Positions 1 through 7,186 of a stretch of DNA of 64,000 nt are shown here, one piece after another. Position numbers and translations under genes: made by a program. A model generated the notes under the pieces. The model was given only the letters and a program-made list of their open reading frames with translations. It ran no database searches and was not told the origin of the DNA. Within the stretch, counting starts at the first letter, position 1. The number at the start of each line of letters is the position of its first letter. Source of the stretch: Betaproteobacteria bacterium (GTDB lineage Bacteria > Pseudomonadota > Gammaproteobacteria > Burkholderiales > Casimicrobiaceae); assembly GCA_016720425.1 (NCBI GenBank), contig JADKKQ010000001.1, positions 496,001 to 560,000 of the forward strand, given 5' to 3'.

Positions 1-1
1 G

Positions 2-421
2 CTGATCGCCGCGCGCGGCTATGCCAGCCGGTCGGAGGCGATGCGCGACCTGCTGCGGCGCGAGATCGAGGCGCGGCGCCAGTCCGAGGAGGGCCCGAAG
101 TCGCTGTGCGTCGCGAACTTCTCCTACGTCTACGATCACCACGTCCGCGACCTCGCCGACCGGATCAACGCGGCGCAGCACGCCCAGCACGACCTGGTCG
201 TCTCGACGATGCACGTCCACCTCGATCACGAGCACTGCCTGGAGACGGCGATCCTGAGGGGCACGGCGGCGCGGGTGCGCGCCTTCGCCGACTCGATCGA
301 GGCCGAGCGGGGCGTCCGCCACGCGCGTCTCAATCTCATCTCCGTCGAAGCGGGCGACGCGCACCGGATGCCCGGCGCGCACCACCACCACGGGCACATG
401 CACCTGGTGCCGCGGTCCTGA
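2..421 (+). CDS. nikR: Nickel-responsive regulator NikR, 5'-truncated by window edge
   Basis: Nickel-dependent repressor, typically of nickel uptake genes. The window opens inside the gene, so most of the ribbon-helix-helix DNA-binding half is missing and reading begins LIAARGYASRSEAMRD. The metal-sensing C-terminal domain is complete. The Ni ligands known from E. coli NikR (H76, H87, H89, C95) match the His of AQHDLV and the His-x-His-x5-Cys pattern in HVHLDHEHC. The protein ends in an extra His-rich tail (GAHHHHGHMH) that E. coli NikR lacks. It converges on the PCu(A)C gene. The family is certain; its target operon is not in view. Confidence 0.93.
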   Translation: MIAARGYASRSEAMRDLLRREIEARRQSEEGPKSLCVANFSYVYDHHVRDLADRINAAQHAQHDLVVSTMHVHLDHEHCLETAILRGTAARVRAFADSIEAERGVRHARLNLISVEAGDAHRMPGAHHHHGHMHLVPRS

Positions 422-430
422 AGCAGGTGC

Positions 431-451
431 CCGACCCGGGCGCCGGGTCGG
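431..451. terminator. Perfect hairpin between convergent nikR and PCu(A)C genes
   Basis: A 9-bp perfect stem, CCGACCCGG / CCGGGTCGG with a 3-nt loop, lies in the 42-bp gap between the convergent stop codons. Its position suits a shared bidirectional terminator. No T-tract follows on either strand, so Rho-independent activity is uncertain. Confidence 0.5.
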
Positions 452-463
452 CCTCACCGGTTC

Positions 464-940
464 TCAGTGCTTGTGCGGGTCCTTGGCCGGCGGGGCCGCG
501 GTCAACGCCTTCACCGCGGCCTTCACCTCGACCGACTGCTTCCGGCCGGCCTTGTCCTCGAAGTTGAGCGTGACCGGAACGGTCTCGCCTTCCTTCAGCG
601 GCTGCCGCAGCTCCATCAGCATCACGTGATAGCCGCCGGGCTTCAGCTCGGTCGTCTTGCCGGCGGGCACGGCGAGGCTCTTGACGGCGCTCATCTTCAT
701 CACGCCGGCGTCCATCTTCATTTCGTGGATCTCGACCACGGCGGCGACCGGCGACGCGGCGCTCACCAGGGCGGTGTCGGCGGACGACTTCAGCTGCATG
801 AAGGCGCCGGTGGCCTTCTGGCCGGCGACGGTGCCGCGGACCCAGGCGTCGGCGACGGTGACCTCGGCGCCGGCGACGGTGGCGCCCAGAGCCAGGGCGA
901 TGGCGACGGTGAAGCGAAGCGTGGCGTTGCGGGGTGTCAT
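464..940 (-). CDS. PCu(A)C-domain periplasmic copper chaperone
   Basis: 158-residue exported protein of the PCu(A)C (DUF461) family. These proteins carry Cu(I) in the periplasm and help metallate cytochrome oxidase. Residues 1-25 form a signal peptide (basic start, then TVAIALALGATVAGA, cleavage expected after AGA). The Cu(I) motif is visible as His and Met in EIHEMKM, a Met in VMKM and the H-x-M of GGYHVMLM. The tail DPHKH adds more His. It is a single gene; no Sco or TonB-type copper receptor lies beside it. Start choice: ATG at 940, the only one giving a sensible signal peptide. Confidence 0.9.
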   Translation of the reverse strand: MTPRNATLRFTVAIALALGATVAGAEVTVADAWVRGTVAGQKATGAFMQLKSSADTALVSAASPVAAVVEIHEMKMDAGVMKMSAVKSLAVPAGKTTELKPGGYHVMLMELRQPLKEGETVPVTLNFEDKAGRKQSVEVKAAVKALTAAPPAKDPHKH

Positions 941-1189
941 GGGTGGTCCAAAGGGTGAAAGTCAGGGGACGGGCGTTGCGTTCGCGCGCGGCCCGGACGA
1001 CCCGGTCGCGCCGCCGATCCGACGGCCGCCGGGGCGCTGAAAACGGGGTTCCGGACCACGCTCGATGATACCTGTGCCGGGACGCGGAACCCCGGCAAAA
1101 CGGCCCCGCCGGGACCTCGAAAAGACTTTAACAATGCGCGGCAAGCAATCGTTGCAATGCGACAAACCGCAGCGGAATCCGACACTTTT

Positions 1190-1203
1190 TTGACCTGCAT
1201 CAA
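1190..1203 (+). promoter_or_regulatory. FNR/DNR-type box upstream of nrdD
   Basis: TTGACCTGCATCAA is a 9/10 match to TTGAT-N4-ATCAA. It lies in the 406-bp gap (941-1346) between the divergent PCu(A)C gene and nrdD, about 150 bp before the nrdD start. Anaerobic control of class III ribonucleotide reductase by FNR/Anr/Dnr is established in other bacteria. No convincing -10 hexamer sits at the class II distance here, so the exact promoter is unclear. Apart from this box and the leader hairpin the gap holds nothing recognised. Confidence 0.72.
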
Positions 1204-1284
1204 GGAAATCGCAGACACCCTCGCGAAGCGATTGCCCACCCCCATCCCTTGGGCTACCGTGCAGGCCACCCAACAACATCTTGT

Positions 1285-1329
1285 GGTCGGCGTTGGTTCC
1301 GCCGGGAGGGGAGTCTGTCCCCGCCGACC
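1285..1329 (+). other. Inverted repeat in nrdD leader
   Basis: GGTCGGCG (1285-1292) and CGCCGACC (1322-1329) can pair as an 8-bp outer stem. GGGGA (1308-1312) and TCCCC (1318-1322) can form an inner hairpin, competing for one base with the outer stem. The element ends 7 nt before the AAAGGGAG ribosome binding site of nrdD, so folding could affect translation initiation. It matches no riboswitch class I recognise. Confidence 0.4.
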
Positions 1330-1346
1330 GCTGCAAAGGGAGATCC

Positions 1347-3401
1347 ATGTCGCTGCAAGCCACCGTGCCCGTGCACGGCATTCCCCGATCCGCCGTCCCC
1401 GCATTGCCCGCCCAGGTCGCGCGCCGCGACGGCACTCGCGCGCCCTTCGACCTCGCGCGGATCGCCTCGGCCATCGCCCGCGCGGGTGCCGCAACCGGCG
1501 AGTTCGACGCGGCGGAGGCCGAGCGCCTCGCCGACGCCGTCGGTCGCGTGCTCTCGCATCGCTTCGCCGGAGGCGCCCCCGACATCGAGACCATCCAGGA
1601 CACCGTCGAGCAGTCGCTCGCGGCCGGCGGCTGGTTCCACACCGCGCGCGCCTACATCGTCTACCGCGACCGCCACGCCCGACTGCGCGCCGACCGCAAG
1701 ACGCTGGTCGACGTCGCCGCCTCGGTCGACGAATACCTCGAGCAGAAGGACTGGCGCGTCAACGCCAACGCCAACCAGGGCTATTCGCTGGGCGGGCTCA
1801 TCCTCAACGTCTCCGGCAAGGTCGTCGCCAACTACTGGCTGTCGCACGTCTACGCGCCGGAGATCGGGCGCGCGCACCGCGACGGCGACGTGCACATCCA
1901 CGATCTCGACATGCTCGCCGGCTATTGCGCCGGGTGGTCGCTGCGCGTGCTGCTGCACGAGGGCCTGAACGGCGTGCCCGGCAAGGTCGAGGCCGGCCCG
2001 CCGAAACACATGTCCAGCGCGGTCGGGCAGATCGTCAATTTCCTCGGCACCCTGCAGAACGAGTGGGCGGGCGCGCAGGCGTTCTCGTCGTTCGACACCT
2101 ACATGGCGCCGTTCATCCGCCGCGACGGCATGTCCTACGACGCGGTGAAGCAGTGCATCCAGGAGCTGATCTACAACCTCAACGTGCCGTCGCGCTGGGG
2201 CACGCAGACGCCGTTCACCAACCTCACCTTCGACTGGATGTGCCCCGAGGACCTGCGCGAGCAGATCCCGGTGATCGCCGGCGAGGAGATGCCCTTCGCC
2301 TACGGCGACCTGCAGGCCGAGATGGACATGATCAACCGCGCCTACATCGAGGTGATGATCACCGGCGATGCCAAGGGCCGCGTGTTCACGTTCCCGATCC
2401 CGACCTACAACATCACGCCGGACTTCGACTGGGACCACCCGAACTGCGACGCACTGTTCACGATGACCGCGAAGTACGGGCTGCCGTACTTCCAGAACTT
2501 CGTGAACTCGGAGCTGAAGCCGAACATGATCCGCTCGATGTGCTGCCGGCTGCAGCTCGACCTGCGCGAGCTCCTGAAGCGCGGCAACGGCCTGTTCGGC
2601 TCGGCCGAGCAGACGGGTTCGCTGGGCGTGGTGACGATCAACTGCGCGCGGCTGGGCTATGTCCACGCCGGCGACGAGATCGGCCTGTTCGAGCGGCTGG
2701 ACGAGCTCCTCGGCTACGCCAAGGACAGCCTGGAAGTGAAGCGCAAGGTGATCCAGCGCCTGATCGACCAGGGCCTCTTCCCCTACACCAAGCGCTACCT
2801 CGGCACGCTGCGCAACCACTTCTCGACCATCGGCGTGAACGGCATCAACGAGATGATCCGCAACTTCACGCGCGACGCCCACGACATCACCTCGCCGGAA
2901 GGGCATGCGTTCGCCTTGCGCCTGCTCGATCACCTGCGCGCACGGATGATCTCGTTCCAGGAGGAGACCGGCCACATGTACAACCTGGAGGCGACGCCGG
3001 CCGAAGGGACGACCTACCGCTTCGCCAAGGAGGACCGGAAGCGCTGGCCCGACATCCTGCAGGCGGGCGGCGCGGGCACGCCCTACTACACGAACTCGTC
3101 ACAGCTGCCCGTGGGCTTCACCGACGACCCCTTCGAGGCGCTGGAACGGCAGGAAGAGCTGCAGAAGAAGTACACCGGCGGCACCGTGCTCCATCTCTAC
3201 ATGAGCGAGCGGCTGTCGTCGGCGCAGTCGTGCAAGGAGCTCGTGCGCCGCTCGCTCGAGCGCTTCGGCCTGCCCTACATCACCGTCACGCCGACGTTCT
3301 CGATCTGCCCGAAGCACGGCTATCTCGAAGGCGAACACCCGTACTGCCCGAAATGCGACGAGGAAAAGCTCGCCGAAAAGCGCCGCCGGCTGGCGGCCTG
3401 A
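1347..3401 (+). CDS. nrdD: Anaerobic (class III) ribonucleoside-triphosphate reductase, main subunit lacking the glycyl-radical loop
   Basis: 684-residue body of class III ribonucleotide reductase, which makes dNTPs without oxygen. An N-terminal ATP-cone (about residues 15-110) is followed by the catalytic barrel with Cys-bearing segments such as SMCCRLQ and TINCARLG. The Zn site near the C-terminus is visible as SICPKHG...YCPKC. The protein then stops at a TGA after EKRRRLAA, so the usual C-terminal glycyl-radical segment (RRVCGYLG in E. coli) is absent. It is encoded by the next small gene. Start: ATG 1347 after AAAGGGAG. An upstream in-frame ATG at 1281 would place the coding region through the leader hairpin and adds nothing conserved. 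Probably FNR/DNR controlled. Confidence 0.95.
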   Translation: MSLQATVPVHGIPRSAVPALPAQVARRDGTRAPFDLARIASAIARAGAATGEFDAAEAERLADAVGRVLSHRFAGGAPDIETIQDTVEQSLAAGGWFHTARAYIVYRDRHARLRADRKTLVDVAASVDEYLEQKDWRVNANANQGYSLGGLILNVSGKVVANYWLSHVYAPEIGRAHRDGDVHIHDLDMLAGYCAGWSLRVLLHEGLNGVPGKVEAGPPKHMSSAVGQIVNFLGTLQNEWAGAQAFSSFDTYMAPFIRRDGMSYDAVKQCIQELIYNLNVPSRWGTQTPFTNLTFDWMCPEDLREQIPVIAGEEMPFAYGDLQAEMDMINRAYIEVMITGDAKGRVFTFPIPTYNITPDFDWDHPNCDALFTMTAKYGLPYFQNFVNSELKPNMIRSMCCRLQLDLRELLKRGNGLFGSAEQTGSLGVVTINCARLGYVHAGDEIGLFERLDELLGYAKDSLEVKRKVIQRLIDQGLFPYTKRYLGTLRNHFSTIGVNGINEMIRNFTRDAHDITSPEGHAFALRLLDHLRARMISFQEETGHMYNLEATPAEGTTYRFAKEDRKRWPDILQAGGAGTPYYTNSSQLPVGFTDDPFEALERQEELQKKYTGGTVLHLYMSERLSSAQSCKELVRRSLERFGLPYITVTPTFSICPKHGYLEGEHPYCPKCDEEKLAEKRRRLAA

Positions 3402-3431
3402 CAACAACAACGACGTCCACAGGAGCCCACG

Positions 3432-3620
3432 ATGAATTCGATGACCGAAACCTGCCACCTCCACTCGGCGCTCACGCTCTGCGATGCCGAGCGCCAGCCC
3501 TGCGAAGTGTGGACCCGCGTGATGGGCTACCACCGACCCGTCGCCTCGTTCAACATCGGCAAGAAGGGCGAGCACGCCGAGCGCCGGTTCTTCCAGGAAT
3601 CCTCCTCGAACTGCGCCTGA
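3432..3620 (+). CDS. Separate glycyl-radical segment of anaerobic ribonucleotide reductase
   Basis: 62-residue protein whose middle, CEVWTRVMGYHRPVASFNIG, aligns with the C-terminal radical loop of complete NrdD proteins (E. coli TRRVCGYLG, where Gly681 carries the radical). Gly32 in RVMGY is the predicted radical residue. Three Cys (C8, C17, C24) precede or flank it. It has its own AGGAG site 8 nt before ATG, starts 30 nt after the nrdD stop and is in the same reading frame as nrdD. It therefore looks like a C-terminal domain split off as its own subunit. NrdG, encoded next, would activate it. I believe similar short ORFs are annotated beside nrdD in other proteobacteria but could not check. 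Confidence 0.85.
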   Translation: MNSMTETCHLHSALTLCDAERQPCEVWTRVMGYHRPVASFNIGKKGEHAERRFFQESSSNCA

Positions 3621-3642
3621 ACGGCAGCACGGCGCGCTCGCG

Positions 3643-4380
3643 ATGGCCGACGCCCGGGCGCCGCAGGACGCTGCGGCGACACCGCCGGCGGGATTCCACG
3701 TCGGCGGGCTGGTTCCGTTCACCACCACCGACTATCCGGGCAAGCTCGCCGCCGTGGTCTTCGCCCAGGGCTGCCCCTGGCGCTGCGGCTACTGCCACAA
3801 CCCGCACCTGCTCCCGCCGCGCGGCACCGACGAGGTGGCGTGGAGCGACGTGCTGGCCTGGCTCGACGGCCGGCGCGGGCTGCTCGACGCCGTGGTGTTC
3901 TCCGGCGGCGAGCCCACGGCCCAGTCGGGCCTCGCCGACGCGATGCGCGCGGTCCGCGCCAAGGGCTTCGCCGTCGGCCTGCACACCGGAGGCATCTACC
4001 CGCGGCGCCTGGCCGAGGTCGTCGGCCTCGTCGACTGGGTCGGCCTCGACGTCAAGGCGCCGATCGCCGCCTACGTGCAGGTGACCGGCGTGGCGAGCAG
4101 CGGCCTCGCCGCGTTCGCCAGCCTCGACCTGCTGCAGAGGGCCGGCGTGCCGTTGGAAATCCGCACCACGGTCCACCCGGTGCTGACCCCGCCCGCCGAT
4201 CTGCGGGCGCTCGCCCGCGAACTCGCCGAGTGCGGCGTGCGGTCGTGGGTGCTGCAGACGTTCCGTCCGATCGGCTGTGCGAACGACGAATTGAACGCGT
4301 CGGCGCCCGCGGGCGCGCGCCTCGACGAGGCGCTGCTGGCGGAACTCGCGGCCGTCGTGCCGGAAATCGCGCTGCGCTGA
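3643..4380 (+). CDS. nrdG: Anaerobic ribonucleotide reductase activase (radical SAM)
   Basis: 245-residue radical-SAM activating enzyme. The [4Fe-4S]/SAM motif C-x3-C-x2-C is C44-C48-C51 in GCPWRCGYC, followed by the SAM-binding VFSGGEPT. The N-terminus (VGGLVPFTTTDYPGKLAAVV) is typical of the NrdG/PflA-like group found with NrdD. It sits 22 bp after the split glycyl-radical gene and is presumably co-transcribed. Its expected substrate is therefore the Gly of the separate 62-residue protein docked on NrdD. The ribosome binding site before ATG 3643 is weak, consistent with translational coupling. Confidence 0.93.
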   Translation: MADARAPQDAAATPPAGFHVGGLVPFTTTDYPGKLAAVVFAQGCPWRCGYCHNPHLLPPRGTDEVAWSDVLAWLDGRRGLLDAVVFSGGEPTAQSGLADAMRAVRAKGFAVGLHTGGIYPRRLAEVVGLVDWVGLDVKAPIAAYVQVTGVASSGLAAFASLDLLQRAGVPLEIRTTVHPVLTPPADLRALARELAECGVRSWVLQTFRPIGCANDELNASAPAGARLDEALLAELAAVVPEIALR

Positions 4381-4389
4381 CGTCGCGTC

Positions 4390-5319
4390 TCAGCGTCCCC
4401 AGCGCAGCGCCAGCGGCGCGACCGCCTGCGCGAGCTCGAGCAGGCCGGCGCGCGTCGCCGGGTGCAGCGGCTCCAGCGGATGGCGGACGTGCTCGCTGCG
4501 GATCACGCCGCCCTCGCGCAGCACCACCTTGGCGGCGCGCAGCCCGCACTGCCGGTTCTCGTAGTTGATCAGCGGCAGGATGCGCGCGTAGGCGGCCGCG
4601 GCCTCGGGGCGACGGCCTGCACGGTGCAGCGACAGCACCGGCCGGATCAGGTCGGGCAGCAGCGCCGAGCACATCGTGCCGGTGGCGCCGGCATCGAGGT
4701 CGGCGAGCAGCGTGATCCCCTCCTCGCCGTCGAAGGGGCCCTCGATCGCCGCGCCGCCGGCCGCGATCAGGCTGCGCAGCTTCGCCGCGGCACCCGGGAC
4801 CTCGATCTTGAAGTGGCGGACCGCCGGCAGTTCGCGCGCGAGCCGGGCGAGGAAGCCGGCGCCGAGCGTCACGCCGCTGAGCGGCGCGTCCTGCACCATC
4901 AGCGGAATGCCCGCCGCTTCGCCGACGCGGGCGAAGTGCTCGAACATCCCCGCCTCGTCGGCGCGCAGTCCGGCGCCGTGGTAGGGCGGCATCAGCATCG
5001 CCATCGCCGCGCCGGCCGCGGCGGCGCGGCGCGCCCGCTGCGCGGCGATCCGGGTGCTGAAGTGGCTGCAGGTGACGATCACCGGCACCCGCCCCGCCAC
5101 CTGGCGCAGGCAGACGTCGAGCAGGGTGTCGCGCTCGGCGTCGGTGAGCGCGAACTGCTCCGAGTAGTTGGCGAGGATGCACAGGCCGTCGACCCCCTGG
5201 TCGACGATGCAGTCGATGACCCGCCGCTGGCCGTCGAGGTCCAGATCGCCGCCGTCGGTGAACGGCGTCGGGGCGACGGGAAAGACGCCGGCACCAAGGC
5301 CGGGAGCGGGGGCGGTCAT
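4390..5319 (-). CDS. DHDPS/NAL-family aldolase or dehydratase
   Basis: 309-residue (beta/alpha)8-barrel protein of the dihydrodipicolinate synthase superfamily (Schiff-base aldolases and dehydratases). The Schiff-base lysine is K171 in HFKIE. The Tyr of true DapA (Y133 in E. coli, LYNVP) is replaced in MVQDAP, so it is unlikely to be DapA itself. It diverges from the sugar-acid cluster across a region holding a likely operator and may belong to the same pathway, for example splitting a 2-keto-3-deoxy acid. Start: ATG 5319, preceded by GAGGTG. A GTG at 5328 lies inside that ribosome binding site. A paralogue of the same subtype is at 53009-53944. Confidence 0.85.
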   Translation of the reverse strand: MTAPAPGLGAGVFPVAPTPFTDGGDLDLDGQRRVIDCIVDQGVDGLCILANYSEQFALTDAERDTLLDVCLRQVAGRVPVIVTCSHFSTRIAAQRARRAAAAGAAMAMLMPPYHGAGLRADEAGMFEHFARVGEAAGIPLMVQDAPLSGVTLGAGFLARLARELPAVRHFKIEVPGAAAKLRSLIAAGGAAIEGPFDGEEGITLLADLDAGATGTMCSALLPDLIRPVLSLHRAGRRPEAAAAYARILPLINYENRQCGLRAAKVVLREGGVIRSEHVRHPLEPLHPATRAGLLELAQAVAPLALRWGR

Positions 5320-5401
5320 CGTTTTCACCTCGAGTCGGACGCGACACCGGATTATCGCTCCGGACGTTGGCCGGCAAGCGCCGGCACGGGCGCCACACCC
5401 C

Positions 5402-5437
5402 TTGACAGGGGCACAATGAATGCCGTAACGTATACGT
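5402..5437 (+). promoter_or_regulatory. Candidate promoter and GntR-type operator of the sugar-acid cluster
   Basis: TTGACA (5402-5407) is a consensus -35. A weak -10 (TAACGT, 5426-5431) lies 18 bp downstream. Overlapping it is the perfect 10-bp palindrome ACGTATACGT (5428-5437). Its GTATAC core resembles operators of FCD-type GntR regulators, and such a regulator is encoded at 6482. The region separates the divergent DHDPS-family gene from the lactonase gene, so one bound repressor could control both directions. Confidence 0.6.
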
Positions 5438-5492
5438 CAAAGTACACATGAAGGGGTCGTCGCGGCGCCGACGGCCCGTTCGGAGAACGTCC

Positions 5493-6485
5493 GTGGCCGA
5501 CCGCCCCGCCCCGCAACTCGACCTCGCGACCCTGCAGTTTCACGGGTGCGCGCTGGTGCGTCCGGAGTGCGTGCTGGCGACCGCCGACGGCTCGCTGTAC
5601 ACGGCGGACTGGCGCGGCGGCGTGGCGCAGACGCACGCCGACGGTACGCAGACGCTGTACGCGGGCAGGCTGCCGGAAGGGCGGGCGTTGCGTCCCAACG
5701 GCATCGCGCTGCGGCACGACGGCTCCTTCCTGCTCGCCGACCTGGGCGAGACCGCGGGCGGCGTGTTCGCGCTGACGCGCGCCGGAGCGCTCGCGCCGTT
5801 TCTGGAACGCGTCGACGGCGTCGACCTGCCGCCGACCAACTTCGTCGCCGAGGACACCGCAGGTCGCGTCTGGGTCACCGTGAGCACGCGCCGGCAGCCG
5901 CGGGCGGCGGCGTATCGCGGCGACGTCGCCGACGGCTTCATCGTCGTCGTCGACGCGCGCGGTGCGCGGATCGTCGCCGACGGCCTCGGCTACACCAACG
6001 AGGCGCTGGTTTCGCCCGACGGCCGCTGGCTGTACGTCAACGAGACTTTCGGCCGGCGCACGTCGCGCTACCGCATCGGCCCCGACGCCGAGTTGAGCGG
6101 CCGGGAAACGGTTGCGACCTACGGCGCGGGCACGTTTCCCGACGGCCTTTGCTTCGACGCCGAAGGCGGCGTCTGGATCACCAGCATCGTCAGCAACCGG
6201 GTCATTCGCGTCGCGCCCGGCGGCGCGCAGACGCTGGTGCTCGAGGACGCCGATCCGGCGCATCTCGCCTGGGTGGAGCAGGCTTTCGTCTCCGGCACGA
6301 TGGGCCGGGCACACCTCGACCAGGCGGCCGGGCGCGTCCTGGCCAACGTCTCGAGCCTGGCATTCGGCGGTCCGGGCCTGCGCACCGCGTTCCTCGGCTG
6401 CCTGCTGGGCGACGCGATCGCGAGCTTCGCCGCGCCCGTCGCCGGACATCCCCCCCCGCACTGGAACTGGAGCCCACACCGATGA
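5493..6485 (+). CDS. SMP-30/gluconolactonase-family lactonase
   Basis: 330-residue six-bladed beta-propeller of the SMP-30/Gnl/LRE family, metal-dependent lactonases. Metal ligands expected from human SMP-30 are seen as Glu in RPEC, Asn in YTNEAL and Asp in FPDGLCFD. No signal peptide, so it acts in the cytoplasm. It is the first gene of the plus-strand catabolic cluster and probably opens a sugar lactone to the acid. Start: GTG 5493 has GGAG 7 nt upstream. The ATG at 5448 lies directly after the putative -10 and operator and has no ribosome binding site. The stop overlaps the next gene (ATGA). Confidence 0.85.
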   Translation: MADRPAPQLDLATLQFHGCALVRPECVLATADGSLYTADWRGGVAQTHADGTQTLYAGRLPEGRALRPNGIALRHDGSFLLADLGETAGGVFALTRAGALAPFLERVDGVDLPPTNFVAEDTAGRVWVTVSTRRQPRAAAYRGDVADGFIVVVDARGARIVADGLGYTNEALVSPDGRWLYVNETFGRRTSRYRIGPDAELSGRETVATYGAGTFPDGLCFDAEGGVWITSIVSNRVIRVAPGGAQTLVLEDADPAHLAWVEQAFVSGTMGRAHLDQAAGRVLANVSSLAFGGPGLRTAFLGCLLGDAIASFAAPVAGHPPPHWNWSPHR

Positions 6486-7177
6486 AGCCCGTGTCCCGCA
6501 GGGCAGCGGCGACCCCGACCACCGATTCGCTGGTCGATCTCGCCTACCTGAAACTGCGCCAGCGCATCCTCGACAACGAGTGGCCGCCGGGCGCACGCGC
6601 GCTGGAGCAGGAACTCGCCCTCGAGCTGGGGATGAGCCGCACCCCGGTCCGCGAGGCGCTGATCCGGCTGTCGAACGAAGGACTGGTCGAGGTGGTGCCG
6701 CGCCACGGGGTGCGCGTGCTGCCGGTGTCGGCCGCCGACATGGACGAGATCTACCGGGTCATCGGCAGCCTCGAGGCGACCGCGGCCGAGATCATCGCCG
6801 AGCGCAAGCCCAAGACCGCCGAGCTGAAACCGCTGGAGGACGCCACGCGCGCGATGGACGCGGCGCTCAAGGCCGATGACCTCCAGGCCTGGGCGCTGGC
6901 CGACGAGCGCTTCCACCGCACGCTGGTCGAGCTGGCCGGCAACCGGCTGCTCGCGGCCATCGTCTACAACTTCTGGGATCGCGCGCACCGCGCCCGGATG
7001 TTCACGCAGCGGCTGCGCGCCAAGCCGACGCACTCGACCCGCGAGCACCTGGAGCTGGTGCGCGCGTTGAGGCGCGGCGACAAGCAGGCGGCGCGCGAGA
7101 TCCACCTCGCGCACCGCGAGCGCGCCCGCATCGAGCTGACCGACATCCTGGCCCGCTACCTTCCCCCCAACCTCTAG
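6482..7177 (+). CDS. GntR-family (FCD) transcriptional regulator
   Basis: 231-residue regulator. Residues about 18-85 form the winged helix (ALEQELALELGMSRTPVREAL is the recognition region). The rest is an FCD ligand domain with the usual metal-binding Asp/His set (ADERFHR, STREHLELV, IHLAHRER). FCD regulators usually repress acid-sugar or organic-acid catabolism and are released by a pathway intermediate. It overlaps the lactonase stop by 4 nt and lies inside the operon it most likely controls, so autoregulation at the ACTATAC-like core palindrome at 5428-5437 is probable. The effector cannot be read from sequence. Confidence 0.92.
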   Translation: MKPVSRRAAATPTTDSLVDLAYLKLRQRILDNEWPPGARALEQELALELGMSRTPVREALIRLSNEGLVEVVPRHGVRVLPVSAADMDEIYRVIGSLEATAAEIIAERKPKTAELKPLEDATRAMDAALKADDLQAWALADERFHRTLVELAGNRLLAAIVYNFWDRAHRARMFTQRLRAKPTHSTREHLELVRALRRGDKQAAREIHLAHRERARIELTDILARYLPPNL

Positions 7178-7186
7178 GAATCCCCC

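Noticed and set aside
1230..1345. Cobalamin or other known riboswitch before nrdD
   Set aside because: The stem-loop lacks the conserved boxes of cobalamin or other riboswitch classes I know, and NrdD does not use cobalamin.
3399..3401. Selenocysteine at the UGA ending nrdD
   Set aside because: The family has no selenocysteine there, I see no obvious SECIS hairpin directly after it, and the next gene has its own start and ribosome binding site.
1157..4084. Very long open frame of 975 codons through the nrd region
   Set aside because: It is a high-GC shadow frame: Arg/Ala/Pro-rich, no domain, overlapping the well-conserved nrdD and nrdG in other frames.
5448..5492. ATG 5448 as start of the lactonase
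   Set aside because: It lies within about 20 bp of the putative -10 and has no ribosome binding site; GTG 5493 has GGAG at good spacing.
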